From contig CAYHWG010000028.1 of the NCBI GenBank assembly GCA_964360375.1, positions 1 through 13,397 of the forward strand: 13,397 bases of DNA, given 5' to 3'. Of the stretch, positions 4,979 through 12,111 are shown one piece after another. Source of the stretch: XYB2-FULL-45-11 sp964360375 (GTDB taxonomy: Bacteria > Patescibacteriota > Patescibacteriia > UBA9934 > GWF2-40-263). The notes under the pieces were generated by a model. The model searched no databases, was not told the origin of the DNA, and was given only the letters and a program-made list of their open reading frames with translations. Positions within the stretch are counted from its first letter, which is position 1, and the number at the start of each line of letters is the position of its first letter. Position numbers and translations under genes: made by a program.

Positions 4979-6060
4979 AAGACCAAACTTTACTCAGCCG
5001 ATTCTTCATGGATCGGTTTTTGATTTTGACCCAATATATTTTCAATGCTAATCTCTTAACAGGCTTAAACGTTTTTATGAAAAAATCGCAACCTTTTTTC
5101 CGAACATTTTTTATTGAGGAAGAGGGTTGGGAAACCATTATTGATTTTACAAAATTTTGCGAAGACGGCATTCCAGCAGATGAGCTTATCAAATTACTTG
5201 AGACATCCCACATTATGACTCTCTCCGAAACTCTCCTTGTAATTCCTCCCAATGACGCCGAGGCGATATTGATATCCAAACTTGCAGAGGCGATCGGATT
5301 ACCAATCATTTTATCAGAACAAAAACATGGAGCGTCGCTCGATGCGGAGAAACAAATTGTCGCAAAGATAAAACGTACTGGATGTACGGAGATGATTGTG
5401 GTTGAGATGCCGGGAGTGAAGACAGAAACGAAAATACAAAACCTTGGCGTGAAGCTCACCATTATTGATCATCATCATTACACAGGCCTCGACCGTGCAC
5501 ACGCAACCAATGGAAAACTTTTGCCATCCTCGCTTGAACAATTTCTGAAACTGTTTCGGCTCACGGATGCCCGACTCGACAAAATGGGTTTTGATCCAAT
5601 GCTCGTGCGAGGAATTGGGATCATGGATCGTGGGTTTGTGTGGGCGTTGTTTGATGAAGGATATTCAAAAAAACAGGTTGAACGTGTGCTTAAATATCAT
5701 GATGAACTCACGACTGTTTTACGTGATTTAAAAACGGAAGGGAAAAAACATCGGTGGACGCTTGCCGCTTGGAATAAACGCAAATCATGGAACGGATATT
5801 TTGTGGTCGAAACAAACAAGGATTTTTCTCTTCGTCCACGTTTGTCGAGACTTGTGGCAGTCGAATTTGGTAAGCCCACCTCGCTCATTATTCTTGAAAA
5901 GAAACGTCGACTGATTTATGTGCAAGAATCCAATCAGGCGATGAAGTTATTTGAAGCCTTTGGTGGGTTTACATTCGGATTGGATCACAATTGGGGTTAT
6001 CATAACGAGGCAGGAAAGAAACAGGTCGGGTTGAAAGATGTAAAAAATATTTTGGAATAA
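4975..6060 (+). CDS. DHH-like phosphoesterase, 361 residues
   Basis: The start has GGAGG (4966-4970) four bases upstream and overlaps the previous stop; a later ATG at 5077 would drop 34 residues but has no SD. The most telling motif is LTIIDHHHY (161-169), the DHH signature, after a strand-helix pattern (EMIVVEMPGVKTETKIQNLG). GIGIMDRGFVWALF (213-226) may hold a further metal-binding aspartate (D218). The C-terminal part (about 300-361, with NQAMKLFEAFGGFTFGLDHN) sits where DHHA1 nucleic-acid-binding domains occur, but the usual GGGH motif is degenerate. DHH proteins hydrolyse phosphodiesters, as in RecJ, nanoRNases and cyclic-dinucleotide phosphodiesterases. The early DxD-type motif is not obvious, so activity is uncertain. 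It is followed three bases later by the Smr gene. Confidence 0.6.
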   Translation: MKDQTLLSRFFMDRFLILTQYIFNANLLTGLNVFMKKSQPFFRTFFIEEEGWETIIDFTKFCEDGIPADELIKLLETSHIMTLSETLLVIPPNDAEAILISKLAEAIGLPIILSEQKHGASLDAEKQIVAKIKRTGCTEMIVVEMPGVKTETKIQNLGVKLTIIDHHHYTGLDRAHATNGKLLPSSLEQFLKLFRLTDARLDKMGFDPMLVRGIGIMDRGFVWALFDEGYSKKQVERVLKYHDELTTVLRDLKTEGKKHRWTLAAWNKRKSWNGYFVVETNKDFSLRPRLSRLVAVEFGKPTSLIILEKKRRLIYVQESNQAMKLFEAFGGFTFGLDHNWGYHNEAGKKQVGLKDVKNILE

Positions 6061-6063
6061 TGT

Positions 6064-6414
6064 ATGCCAAAAGCCTGGAAACAATCTCGAGAAGGTGTCC
6101 CGTCCGTCGAATCGCCCGCGTCTCTTGCGGAATCAAAAATTTTTGGCGCGGAACTCTCTGGTCTCGCACCAACGGTTGATCTTCATGGGCTCGATTCTGA
6201 GGCTGGTATCCACGAACTCGATCTGTTTTTGCACTCTGCCTTCATGCGCGGTGAGGATGTTGTAAAAATTATTCATGGTCGCGGCACAGGAAAAATGCGT
6301 GAGGCCGTGCATACATTTTTACCTCTTCAAGAAATCGTAGAAACGTTTCGTGACGGACAAAGCATTGGGGAAATCTCTGGAGTGACATATGTCGTCCTGA
6401 AAAAAAGCACATAA
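6064..6414 (+). CDS. Smr-domain protein, 116 residues
   Basis: Residues about 37-112 form an Smr domain: VDLHG (38-42) and the signature HGRGTG (71-76), with the expected helix between them and a closing strand (GVTYVVLKK). Smr domains occur at the C-terminus of MutS2 and alone; free-standing forms include SmrB, which cleaves mRNA at collided ribosomes, and DNA-nicking types. The DLHG motif is usual in active forms. The first 35 residues are variable. The gene lies three bases after the DHH-like gene without an SD, so it is probably translated by coupling. The operon ends at the terminator 18 bases downstream. Confidence 0.88.
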   Translation: MPKAWKQSREGVPSVESPASLAESKIFGAELSGLAPTVDLHGLDSEAGIHELDLFLHSAFMRGEDVVKIIHGRGTGKMREAVHTFLPLQEIVETFRDGQSIGEISGVTYVVLKKST

Positions 6415-6431
6415 AATTTCTATGCACAAAG

Positions 6432-6457
6432 AAAAAACTCTCACATGAGAGTTTTTT
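6432..6457. terminator. Bidirectional Rho-independent terminator
   Basis: AAAAAACTCTC (6432-6442) and GAGAGTTTTTT (6447-6457) form an 11-base-pair perfect stem around ACAT, ending in six T. It closes the operon of the small basic protein, DHH-like and Smr genes. Confidence 0.9.
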
Positions 6458-6470
6458 GATGTTCGTCTAT

Positions 6471-6499
6471 TTGGTCGCAGAGTCAATTTCAAGTACAAT
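6471..6499 (+). promoter_or_regulatory. Candidate promoter of the HD-ruvA operon
   Basis: TTGGTC (6471-6476), a 17-base spacer and TACAAT (6494-6499). Transcription would start near 6506, and the inverted-repeat element at 6531-6639 would lie in the leader. A second candidate, TTGGCG-N16-TACAAT (6691-6696), ends seven bases before an ATG at 6704 and would give a leaderless message. Confidence 0.45.
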
Positions 6500-6530
6500 A
6501 CACTTATTATGAACCCATAGCGAGTTTCTC

Positions 6531-6639
6531 TGTCATTCCGACCGACGAGTCATCGAGGAGTGGAGGAATCTCTTGTGGGTAAAGGAAAACATCAACGAGA
6601 GATCCCTCGGCTCCGGTCGAACCTTCGCTCGGGATGACA
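6531..6639. repeat. Dispersed inverted-repeat element (TGTCATTCC...GGGATGACA)
   Basis: TGTCATTCCGA (6531-6541) matches the reverse of TCGGGATGACA (6629-6639) with one wobble, and the inner arms GAGGAATCTCT (6563-6573) and AGAGATCCCTC (6598-6608) match with one mismatch. The whole forms a long imperfect hairpin. Elements with these arm sequences are widespread non-coding repeats in diverse bacterial genomes. It sits between the candidate promoter and the HD gene. Confidence 0.75.
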
Positions 6640-6679
6640 CGGAAACAACGATGATATTTTTTCTCATCTTGGCGAAGAA

Positions 6680-7921
6680 ATGAAAGAACCTACAATGAAT
6701 TCTATGTTTCGATCTGAATCTTTCCATCAAAAAAAAGAAACCGAATATCTTGATGAGGTCATCCTTCGTGTTTTGCATGAACCGGACGTGACGCTCCTTG
6801 CGGATGCACTTCTTTCTGGAGCTTCGCAATCAGAACCTTTATTTTTGGAGGCACTGCAGACTCCGCAAGATCCTCGGTATCATGCGGAAGGTTCGTTCAT
6901 GCATGCACATGTCCGAACCATGTTGTGTGTGTTGTACGGAATGCAAAAAGAAAAATTGCACTTGATAGACATCGAGGAACTTCGACGTTTGAAAGGATAT
7001 GAAGGGGAGATTGAGAAACTTGAAGAGACGATCAAAGAGAACATAGGACTCTTTGAAGTGTTTGCGCTCATGCATGACGCGGCGAAGTGGGCATGCATCG
7101 AATTTACCGCTCCTGTAGGCTCTCTTGGAGAAAAACTTGGATTCAATGCGCCGTTTACGTACGAGTTTGATGTGGATGCAAAAAAGCGAGTGGAGTTACG
7201 CCAAGCTTATCTTGAGTTGTTTCATGAGTTTTCTCTTGCACACAGAAATGAAACGTCCAGTGAAGTACAAAAACGTTTTTACGAGGTGTATCGCATCAAC
7301 ATACATTATCCGCATCACGCCGAAGCAATTTATACGCCGGTATATAGCGCTATGCTCGATCGGTTTTGCGCGGCGCATCGTCTTTCACCACGAGATCGAA
7401 ATATTCTCGAAGATCTCATTGGTCACCACATGTTTTTTAATGGAGATTTTGCAAACGTACGAAAGAACGTGATAAAGCGTTATGTGCATTTGGCACAAAA
7501 GCGTGGATATGATGCGGAACTTTTTTTGGATCTTTTGCAAGGGTGTCTCTTTTTTGATATGGTCTGCGGATCCTGCACGTTTAATGATGATGGATGTGTG
7601 CATGACGCCACTTCGCTTATCCATTGTTTAAAATCCGAGCATGATTTTGCCCCAAAGCGACGTGCGGAAAAAGAGGCATTGCGTGAGATTGAAGCGATTC
7701 GTATGCGAAATCGAGCGTTTCAACAATCGGGATTGGATGGAATAGCGTTGATGGAATTCTTGGAGATGAAACCTGGTGTGGAATTTGGAAACATCTTACG
7801 ACAGATACAATTGGCTATTTTGGAAGAACGAGAGATGCCGCCCATGAGTTCAAAACAAAAAAAAGAAATAGAAAAACGCGTGGGGCGGTATTATCAAATC
7901 TTGTTTAATCCTGATGTATGA
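6680..7921 (+). CDS. HD-domain phosphohydrolase with a poly(A) polymerase/CCA-enzyme-type tail
   Basis: 413 residues from the first ATG; an ATG at 6704 (405 residues, leaderless) is an equally good start. Numbered from 6704, metal-binding HD residues appear in order: H60/H67 (PRYHAEGSFMHAHV), the H124-D125 pair (FALMHDAAKW), H241-H242 (DLIGHHMFF) and D285 (CLFFDMVCG). Residues about 340-378 (SGLDGIALMEFLEMKPGVEF, then GNILRQIQLAILEE) resemble the tail of bacterial poly(A) polymerase and tRNA CCA-adding enzymes. The nucleotidyltransferase domain that normally precedes these is absent. The substrate is unknown; a phosphatase or 2',3'-cyclic phosphodiesterase role on RNA ends would suit the parts. 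It overlaps ruvA by ATGA, so the two are coupled. Confidence 0.75.
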   Translation: MKEPTMNSMFRSESFHQKKETEYLDEVILRVLHEPDVTLLADALLSGASQSEPLFLEALQTPQDPRYHAEGSFMHAHVRTMLCVLYGMQKEKLHLIDIEELRRLKGYEGEIEKLEETIKENIGLFEVFALMHDAAKWACIEFTAPVGSLGEKLGFNAPFTYEFDVDAKKRVELRQAYLELFHEFSLAHRNETSSEVQKRFYEVYRINIHYPHHAEAIYTPVYSAMLDRFCAAHRLSPRDRNILEDLIGHHMFFNGDFANVRKNVIKRYVHLAQKRGYDAELFLDLLQGCLFFDMVCGSCTFNDDGCVHDATSLIHCLKSEHDFAPKRRAEKEALREIEAIRMRNRAFQQSGLDGIALMEFLEMKPGVEFGNILRQIQLAILEEREMPPMSSKQKKEIEKRVGRYYQILFNPDV

Positions 7922-8463
7922 TCGCGATGCTTGAAGGGGAAGTGGTGTATCACGGAGTTGGATTTGTGATTGTGCGCGTTCACGACATTGGATATAAAGT
8001 GATTTTGCCTGAAGAAATCGCAAGTACGCTTCATGGTCGTGTGCTTTTGTATACACATGAGACCATTCGTGACAGTGATCATGATTTGTTTGGACTCACA
8101 TCTGTTTCTGCTCTCGAGTTATTTTGGAAACTCATTACGGTTTCAGGAGTCGGACCAAAAAGCGCTCAGCGAATTGTTTACACAGACGAGATTGAATCCG
8201 TGAAACAGAAAATTTCGAAAGGGGATTTGGCATTTCTCACAAGCGTGTCAGGGATCGGAAAAAAGACCGCGCAAAAAATTATTTTGGAACTGAAAGGGAT
8301 ACTTGTGGATGAAGAAACGGCGACAGGCGCAGATAAAGACGCGATAGATGCGCTCACTTCACTCGGATATTCGAGGCGTGATGCAGAACAAATTTTGTCG
8401 ACAGTGGAAGGAGAGAGTACGGAAGAGCGAATTCGATTTGCTTTGAAACGTTTAGGAAAATAA
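7918..8463 (+). CDS. ruvA: Holliday junction branch migration complex subunit RuvA
   Basis: 181 residues, slightly shorter than the usual 190-205. Domain I is an OB fold (MIAMLEGEVVYHGVGFVIVR, then GYKVILP and HETIRDSDHDLFGL). Domain II has the two helix-hairpin-helix motifs, VSGVGPKSAQRI (75-86) and VSGIGKKTAQKI (110-121), which hold the DNA backbone. A short linker leads to domain III (about 140-180, IDALTSLGYSRRDAEQIL), which contacts RuvB. RuvA tetramers bind four-way junctions and load RuvB for branch migration. ATG overlaps the previous stop (ATGA) and lacks an SD, so it depends on coupling. ruvB and ruvC are not in this window. Confidence 0.97.
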   Translation: MIAMLEGEVVYHGVGFVIVRVHDIGYKVILPEEIASTLHGRVLLYTHETIRDSDHDLFGLTSVSALELFWKLITVSGVGPKSAQRIVYTDEIESVKQKISKGDLAFLTSVSGIGKKTAQKIILELKGILVDEETATGADKDAIDALTSLGYSRRDAEQILSTVEGESTEERIRFALKRLGK

Positions 8464-8474
8464 TTTAAACGCGT

Positions 8475-9188
8475 ATGCGATTTTTATTCCTCCCTCGTTT
8501 GTTGATCATTTTTTTAATAGGATACGGATTGTTAAACCTTGTTCCCATCTTCTCGTTTGAGAAAATACCCACGATCGCGAATCCACTTTATGGATTGATT
8601 TTGTTTATTTTTCTTTCTGGTTTTTTGATTAACGAAGCCATGCGGAGAAACAAAACACTTTATGTGAGCGTTGCTCTTGAGTTATCGCGAACAAGAAGAA
8701 TGGCACACATTGTCGAAAACATGAACGCACACGCTTCGTGGAAAAAAACCGTGCGAGAAGCTGTTATTTTGTATTTGCAATCAAACGATTTTACAGACGA
8801 TAAAAAATCTGACGCCTCGTTTCATGTCATGACACACGAAATTTATGCATTTGAACCAAAAACAGAAAAAGATCGGATTCTCTTTGAAGAGTTATTGTGT
8901 TTGACGCGAGAGGTTTCGTTTCAACGACAGGAATTGGTTCACAGTCTTTCCTCGCCAATTTCTCCTTACACATGGACGGTATTTTTGTTTGTTGGATTGA
9001 TTTCGATTTTCTTGCTTTTTTTGATTCGAGATAATAGTCTTCTCGCTTCCCTTTACACCTACTTTGTGACAATAATGGTTTTTCTTATTGGAGATCTCCT
9101 TTTGCAACTGACTCAATTATCAACTTCACAAAAGGAGGCCTATCAGAACATGTATGCAGAAAATGCGAAGCGAATTGAGCAAGAATGA
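8475..9188 (+). CDS. Four-helix membrane protein, hypothetical (possibly DUF4239/bestrophin-like)
   Basis: 237 residues. Two membrane segments lie at the N-terminus (about 5-27 and 37-55) and two near the C-terminus (about 166-184 and 189-211). Between them is a long soluble stretch, mostly helical (about 57-160), with an ASWKKTVREAVILYLQS helix. The two-plus-two layout with a central helical domain recalls DUF4239 bestrophin-like proteins, but I see no decisive motif. It starts 11 bases after ruvA without an SD, in the same operon, and its end overlaps the FemAB-like gene by about 35 bases. A link to ruvA in function is not implied. Confidence 0.6.
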   Translation: MRFLFLPRLLIIFLIGYGLLNLVPIFSFEKIPTIANPLYGLILFIFLSGFLINEAMRRNKTLYVSVALELSRTRRMAHIVENMNAHASWKKTVREAVILYLQSNDFTDDKKSDASFHVMTHEIYAFEPKTEKDRILFEELLCLTREVSFQRQELVHSLSSPISPYTWTVFLFVGLISIFLLFLIRDNSLLASLYTYFVTIMVFLIGDLLLQLTQLSTSQKEAYQNMYAENAKRIEQE

Positions 9189-10221
9189 TTGGGATTGCTT
9201 TGTCCTTAAACACGGCCCGCGTTCGGGTCAGTTTTTGCAATCGTGGAATTGGGGAGAATTTGTGAAGAGTTTATCAGACGATCGTAGGGGCGTGGCCTTG
9301 TGCCCGCCCATTGATCGCATTGCGTGGATGTCGGATGAAGATGAAGTTGTCGCGATTGCGCAGGTGCAACGCAAAAAGATTCCGTTTTTTGGAACGTATG
9401 CATACATTCCGCGTGGGCCAATCAGTTTAGGTTCTTCGGTGGATATTTCTGATGTGACACACAACGATCTGTTTATTCGTGTCGAACCAATAGATGGGTA
9501 CCCATCACCCTTCGCCAAGGCTTCGAGTGACACGCAAGCGGCACCTCTACGAATAATTAAAACGAAATCGATTCAACCTCAACACACCCTCATCACCGAC
9601 CTCGCTGTCACAACCGATCAACTTCTTGTGAACATGCACAAAAAGACGCGATATAACATTCGACTCGCCGAGAAGAAAGGAGTGGTGATCGAGATTGGGA
9701 GCGCATCGATCGATGATGTATGGCCCGTGTTTGAGATGACAGCATCAAGAGACACGTTTCGTTTGCACGGAAAAGAATATTATCGAGACATGCTCAATAC
9801 TTTGTCTCGACGTGACCACCCCCAGCCCCTCCTTGTAAAGGATGGGGGATTGCGAGTGTTTCTCGCCATCGCAAAACATGAGGGAGATATTCTTGCCGCG
9901 AATATTATGATTGATTTTGGAAAGACACGAACGTATTTGCATGGGGCGTCGTCGAATACGAAACGAAATTTTATGGCGCCGTATTTGTTACATTGGGAAT
10001 TAATGAAAGACGCAAAGTCTCGAGGTATCACATTTTACGACTGGTGGGGCGTTGCGCCCATCGACGCGCCCGCGAACCATTCATGGGCCGGCATTTCAAG
10101 ATTTAAGCGAGGATTTGGAGGGGAAGAAGTTTCCTATCCGCAAACGATTGACGTCGTTCAGAAATTTTGGAGATATTTGTTTTATCGTGTTGCACGAAAA
10201 ATAAAACGAGGAAGAAAATAA
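9154..10221 (+). CDS. FemAB-family peptidoglycan aminoacyltransferase
   Basis: 355 residues. FemAB/FemX proteins transfer an amino acid from aminoacyl-tRNA to the peptide of lipid II or peptidoglycan, building interpeptide bridges. Recognisable blocks are the start (FVLKHGPRSGQFLQSWNWGE), VVAIAQVQRKKIPFFGTYAY then IPRGP, MHKKTRYNIRLAEKKGV (acceptor-binding loop, about 165-181), YLHGASSNTKRNFMAPYLLH then WELMKDAKSRGITFYDWWGV, and SWAGISRFKRGFGGE near the end. It is a two-domain GNAT-like fold. Three stretches look inserted, DRRGVALCPPIDR (43-55), SPFAKASSDTQ (118-128) and RDHPQPLLVKDGG (220-232), each encoded by a palindromic repeat-like sequence without breaking the frame. The ATG at 9154 overlaps the previous gene, and a GGAGG lies 14 bases upstream, rather far; 9163 is an alternative start. 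Confidence 0.85.
   Translation: MQKMRSELSKNDWDCFVLKHGPRSGQFLQSWNWGEFVKSLSDDRRGVALCPPIDRIAWMSDEDEVVAIAQVQRKKIPFFGTYAYIPRGPISLGSSVDISDVTHNDLFIRVEPIDGYPSPFAKASSDTQAAPLRIIKTKSIQPQHTLITDLAVTTDQLLVNMHKKTRYNIRLAEKKGVVIEIGSASIDDVWPVFEMTASRDTFRLHGKEYYRDMLNTLSRRDHPQPLLVKDGGLRVFLAIAKHEGDILAANIMIDFGKTRTYLHGASSNTKRNFMAPYLLHWELMKDAKSRGITFYDWWGVAPIDAPANHSWAGISRFKRGFGGEEVSYPQTIDVVQKFWRYLFYRVARKIKRGRK
9280..9317. repeat. In-frame palindromic insertion 1 within the FemAB gene
   Basis: A TAGGGGCG...CGCCC hairpin (GGGCG 9288-9292, CGCCC 9305-9309) is bounded by GATCG at 9280-9284 and 9313-9317. The two GATCG copies are 33 bases apart, so removing one unit keeps the reading frame and joins SDDRIAWMSDEDE. TAGGGGCG...CGCCC palindromes are common dispersed repeats in other genomes. 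Confidence 0.5.
9505..9532. repeat. In-frame palindromic insertion 2 within the FemAB gene
   Basis: TCAC...GTGA ends (9505-9508 and 9527-9530) enclose CCTT/AAGG. CCTTCGC followed by TGACA echoes the right arm of the element at 6531-6639. It encodes SPFAKASSDT, unlike the FemAB family at this place. A separate perfect palindrome ATGGGTACCCAT lies just before it. Confidence 0.45.
9818..9848. repeat. In-frame palindromic insertion 3 within the FemAB gene
   Basis: CCCCC (9819-9823) and GGGGG (9844-9848) flank TCCTT and AAGGA, an imperfect hairpin like the CCCC-CCTCCTT...AAGGAGGGG dispersed repeats. It encodes HPQPLLVKDGG inside a region where relatives pass directly from the helix to the LRVFLA strand. 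Confidence 0.5.
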
Positions 10222-10250
10222 AAAGAATCTGTTAAACAGATTCTTTTTAT
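10218..10250. terminator. Bidirectional terminator between convergent genes
   Basis: ATAAAAAGAATCTG (10218-10231) pairs perfectly over 14 positions with CAGATTCTTTTTAT (10237-10250) around TTAAA. It overlaps the TAA stop of the FemAB-like gene and serves that operon and the leftward DUF11-like gene. Confidence 0.85.
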
Positions 10251-10272
10251 TTACGTTGTGAGTTGGGTTACG

Positions 10273-12111
10273 TTATTTTTTCACCGTTCCTTTTCCTTCT
10301 GCGAGGGGGTCGTTTGGTAATTCTGTTGTGAGTTCTGAAACAGAATTCGTGAGATCTACATTTGTTTTTGTCTCTTTTGCGGTAAAGCTTGTTCCACTTG
10401 TGAGGGTAATAAATTTACCGACATCCGTTGATTTTGGTGTGTTTGTGATATCAAACCATGCGTTTGCTTTTGGAATGGATTTTGGTAATTTTGGAATGGA
10501 CCAGGTGACTATGCGTGTTGTGGGATTGTAATCGACAGAGCCAATATCGGCTGATTTTTTATCTTTCCATGTCACATGTTTTGGAAGTGTTGATGTAATC
10601 TTTATATTTACAAGATCATGAATGGAGTTCGTCACATCAACATAAATACGATAACTTGTTGCTTGCCCAACTTTTGGTGGAAGGGGGCCTGTTCCGACTG
10701 GTTGTCCCTCTTCATCAAAGTAACGAGCCTCCGCATGAAAGCCAACGGTCGATTGAATAGAGAGGACGATCGGATTTGATTCAATCGTACGCGCGGAGGA
10801 TCCGTCTGCAAATTTTCCGATTGTCGTGACAAGTTTTAATGTGATGCGATCCGCGGTCGAATCATCATTCGTTTGTAAAAGAGGCAAAGAAAAATCGATC
10901 ACGCCTTTATCTGTTGATGGGAGTTCCAAAAGAGCGGGTGTTGTCTCCTTATTCCATTGGAGTTCATTTGCCTGTTGCTTACCTCCACGAAGATCCGCTT
11001 TGGACCAATCGATGGGAATGGATTTTCCTCCACCGTCCATCTGGAGGGCAAAAGAGATTTCACCAACAGGTTCTGTTCCTTGGTTTGCAAAATTGATGGA
11101 CCCATGAATCACTTTTCCTGCATCAATGGATTGATCTTTGTTTGAACCGTTTACGATCAAATGAAATCCGACAGAACCACCCTTTATTTCCGTTTGCACG
11201 TTTGATTCTTTTTGTTTCAAGAAAACATCGTCTTGCATGAAACCGATCGTGCCACTTATTTGTTGTACGCCAGCAGCAGAAGACGTAAATGTTCCTTTGA
11301 GAGAAAAAGATTTTGGTTGATTCGGATCAATGGTCGCGATGTTCCAATAGACGTGCCCTGTTTCAAAGGGAGGGTCTTGGCTTGTAATCGTAAAATTTGG
11401 AGGTAATTTTGGAATCATGCGTAGATTGAATGCGGGATTTTTTTCTGCATGTCCGACGGTTAACACATACTGTGTTTCATCACCAGGAACGGATTTTTCT
11501 GGACCTTTAACTTGAAGTGTCAAAATCGAATCTTTCATGTCGACTTTTTTTGTTTCGATCTGTTGAAACGTCGAATTAAAATTTGCTGGTTTATAGGTAA
11601 ATAGAATTTGTATGCGTTCAGAACTCGGAACTTCAGAGAGAAACATGCCATGTAACGTCACGGTTCCATCAGATTTTGGTGTGAGTGCTCCAATTTTCCA
11701 AATATTTTTATCGTTCACCGGAGGGATGGATGAGGTGAGATGGAAGCCTGGAGGAAAACTTGCGGAAAGATCAAGGGAGGCGAGCGGAACGTTTCCTGTA
11801 TTTTCATAATGCACAAGATAGGTGACAGGAGCCCCAGCTCGAACATCCGTTGGTCCTTCGATTTCAACAGAAAGCGCATCTTGTTTTTGAAAAAACCCTT
11901 TTGAGAAGACAAAAAAGCCTGTCCAGGCAATAGCAGAAAGTAAAAACAAAAAGACAATACTTTTGATCAAAAATCCACGAAATCCAGACTTTTTTTGTGC
12001 GTTTAATTTTGACATGTCCTGAACGTTCCCGTCTCGACTTTCGTAGATGACGCGTAGATCCTTACGAATGTCTCGGATTGTTGGTTTTTGTTTATGTGGT
12101 AATTTTTTCAT
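10273..12111 (-). CDS. Membrane-anchored protein with DUF11-like/immunoglobulin-like repeats, 612 residues
   Basis: A short basic cytoplasmic part (1-47) and one membrane segment (about 48-70, FLIKSIVFLFLLSAIAWTGF) are followed by a large outer region. That region is a series of beta-rich domains of the DUF11/CARDB kind. The recurring pattern is an opening like VRAGAPVTYLVHYENTGNVP (about 92-111), then a PPGFHLTSS-type turn and a closing NIWKIGAL strand. It recurs near GDETQYVLTVGHAEKNPAFN with LPPNFTIT and VYWNIATID, near GKVIHGSINFANQGTEPVGE, and near GQATSYRIYVDVTNSIHDLV with LPKHVTWK. No catalytic site is visible; a scaffold or adhesive role at the envelope is likely. Its ATG overlaps the stop of the upstream DUF4012-type gene (ATGA), so the two are made together. 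It ends at the shared terminator at 10218-10250. Confidence 0.8.
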   Translation of the reverse strand: MKKLPHKQKPTIRDIRKDLRVIYESRDGNVQDMSKLNAQKKSGFRGFLIKSIVFLFLLSAIAWTGFFVFSKGFFQKQDALSVEIEGPTDVRAGAPVTYLVHYENTGNVPLASLDLSASFPPGFHLTSSIPPVNDKNIWKIGALTPKSDGTVTLHGMFLSEVPSSERIQILFTYKPANFNSTFQQIETKKVDMKDSILTLQVKGPEKSVPGDETQYVLTVGHAEKNPAFNLRMIPKLPPNFTITSQDPPFETGHVYWNIATIDPNQPKSFSLKGTFTSSAAGVQQISGTIGFMQDDVFLKQKESNVQTEIKGGSVGFHLIVNGSNKDQSIDAGKVIHGSINFANQGTEPVGEISFALQMDGGGKSIPIDWSKADLRGGKQQANELQWNKETTPALLELPSTDKGVIDFSLPLLQTNDDSTADRITLKLVTTIGKFADGSSARTIESNPIVLSIQSTVGFHAEARYFDEEGQPVGTGPLPPKVGQATSYRIYVDVTNSIHDLVNIKITSTLPKHVTWKDKKSADIGSVDYNPTTRIVTWSIPKLPKSIPKANAWFDITNTPKSTDVGKFITLTSGTSFTAKETKTNVDLTNSVSELTTELPNDPLAEGKGTVKK

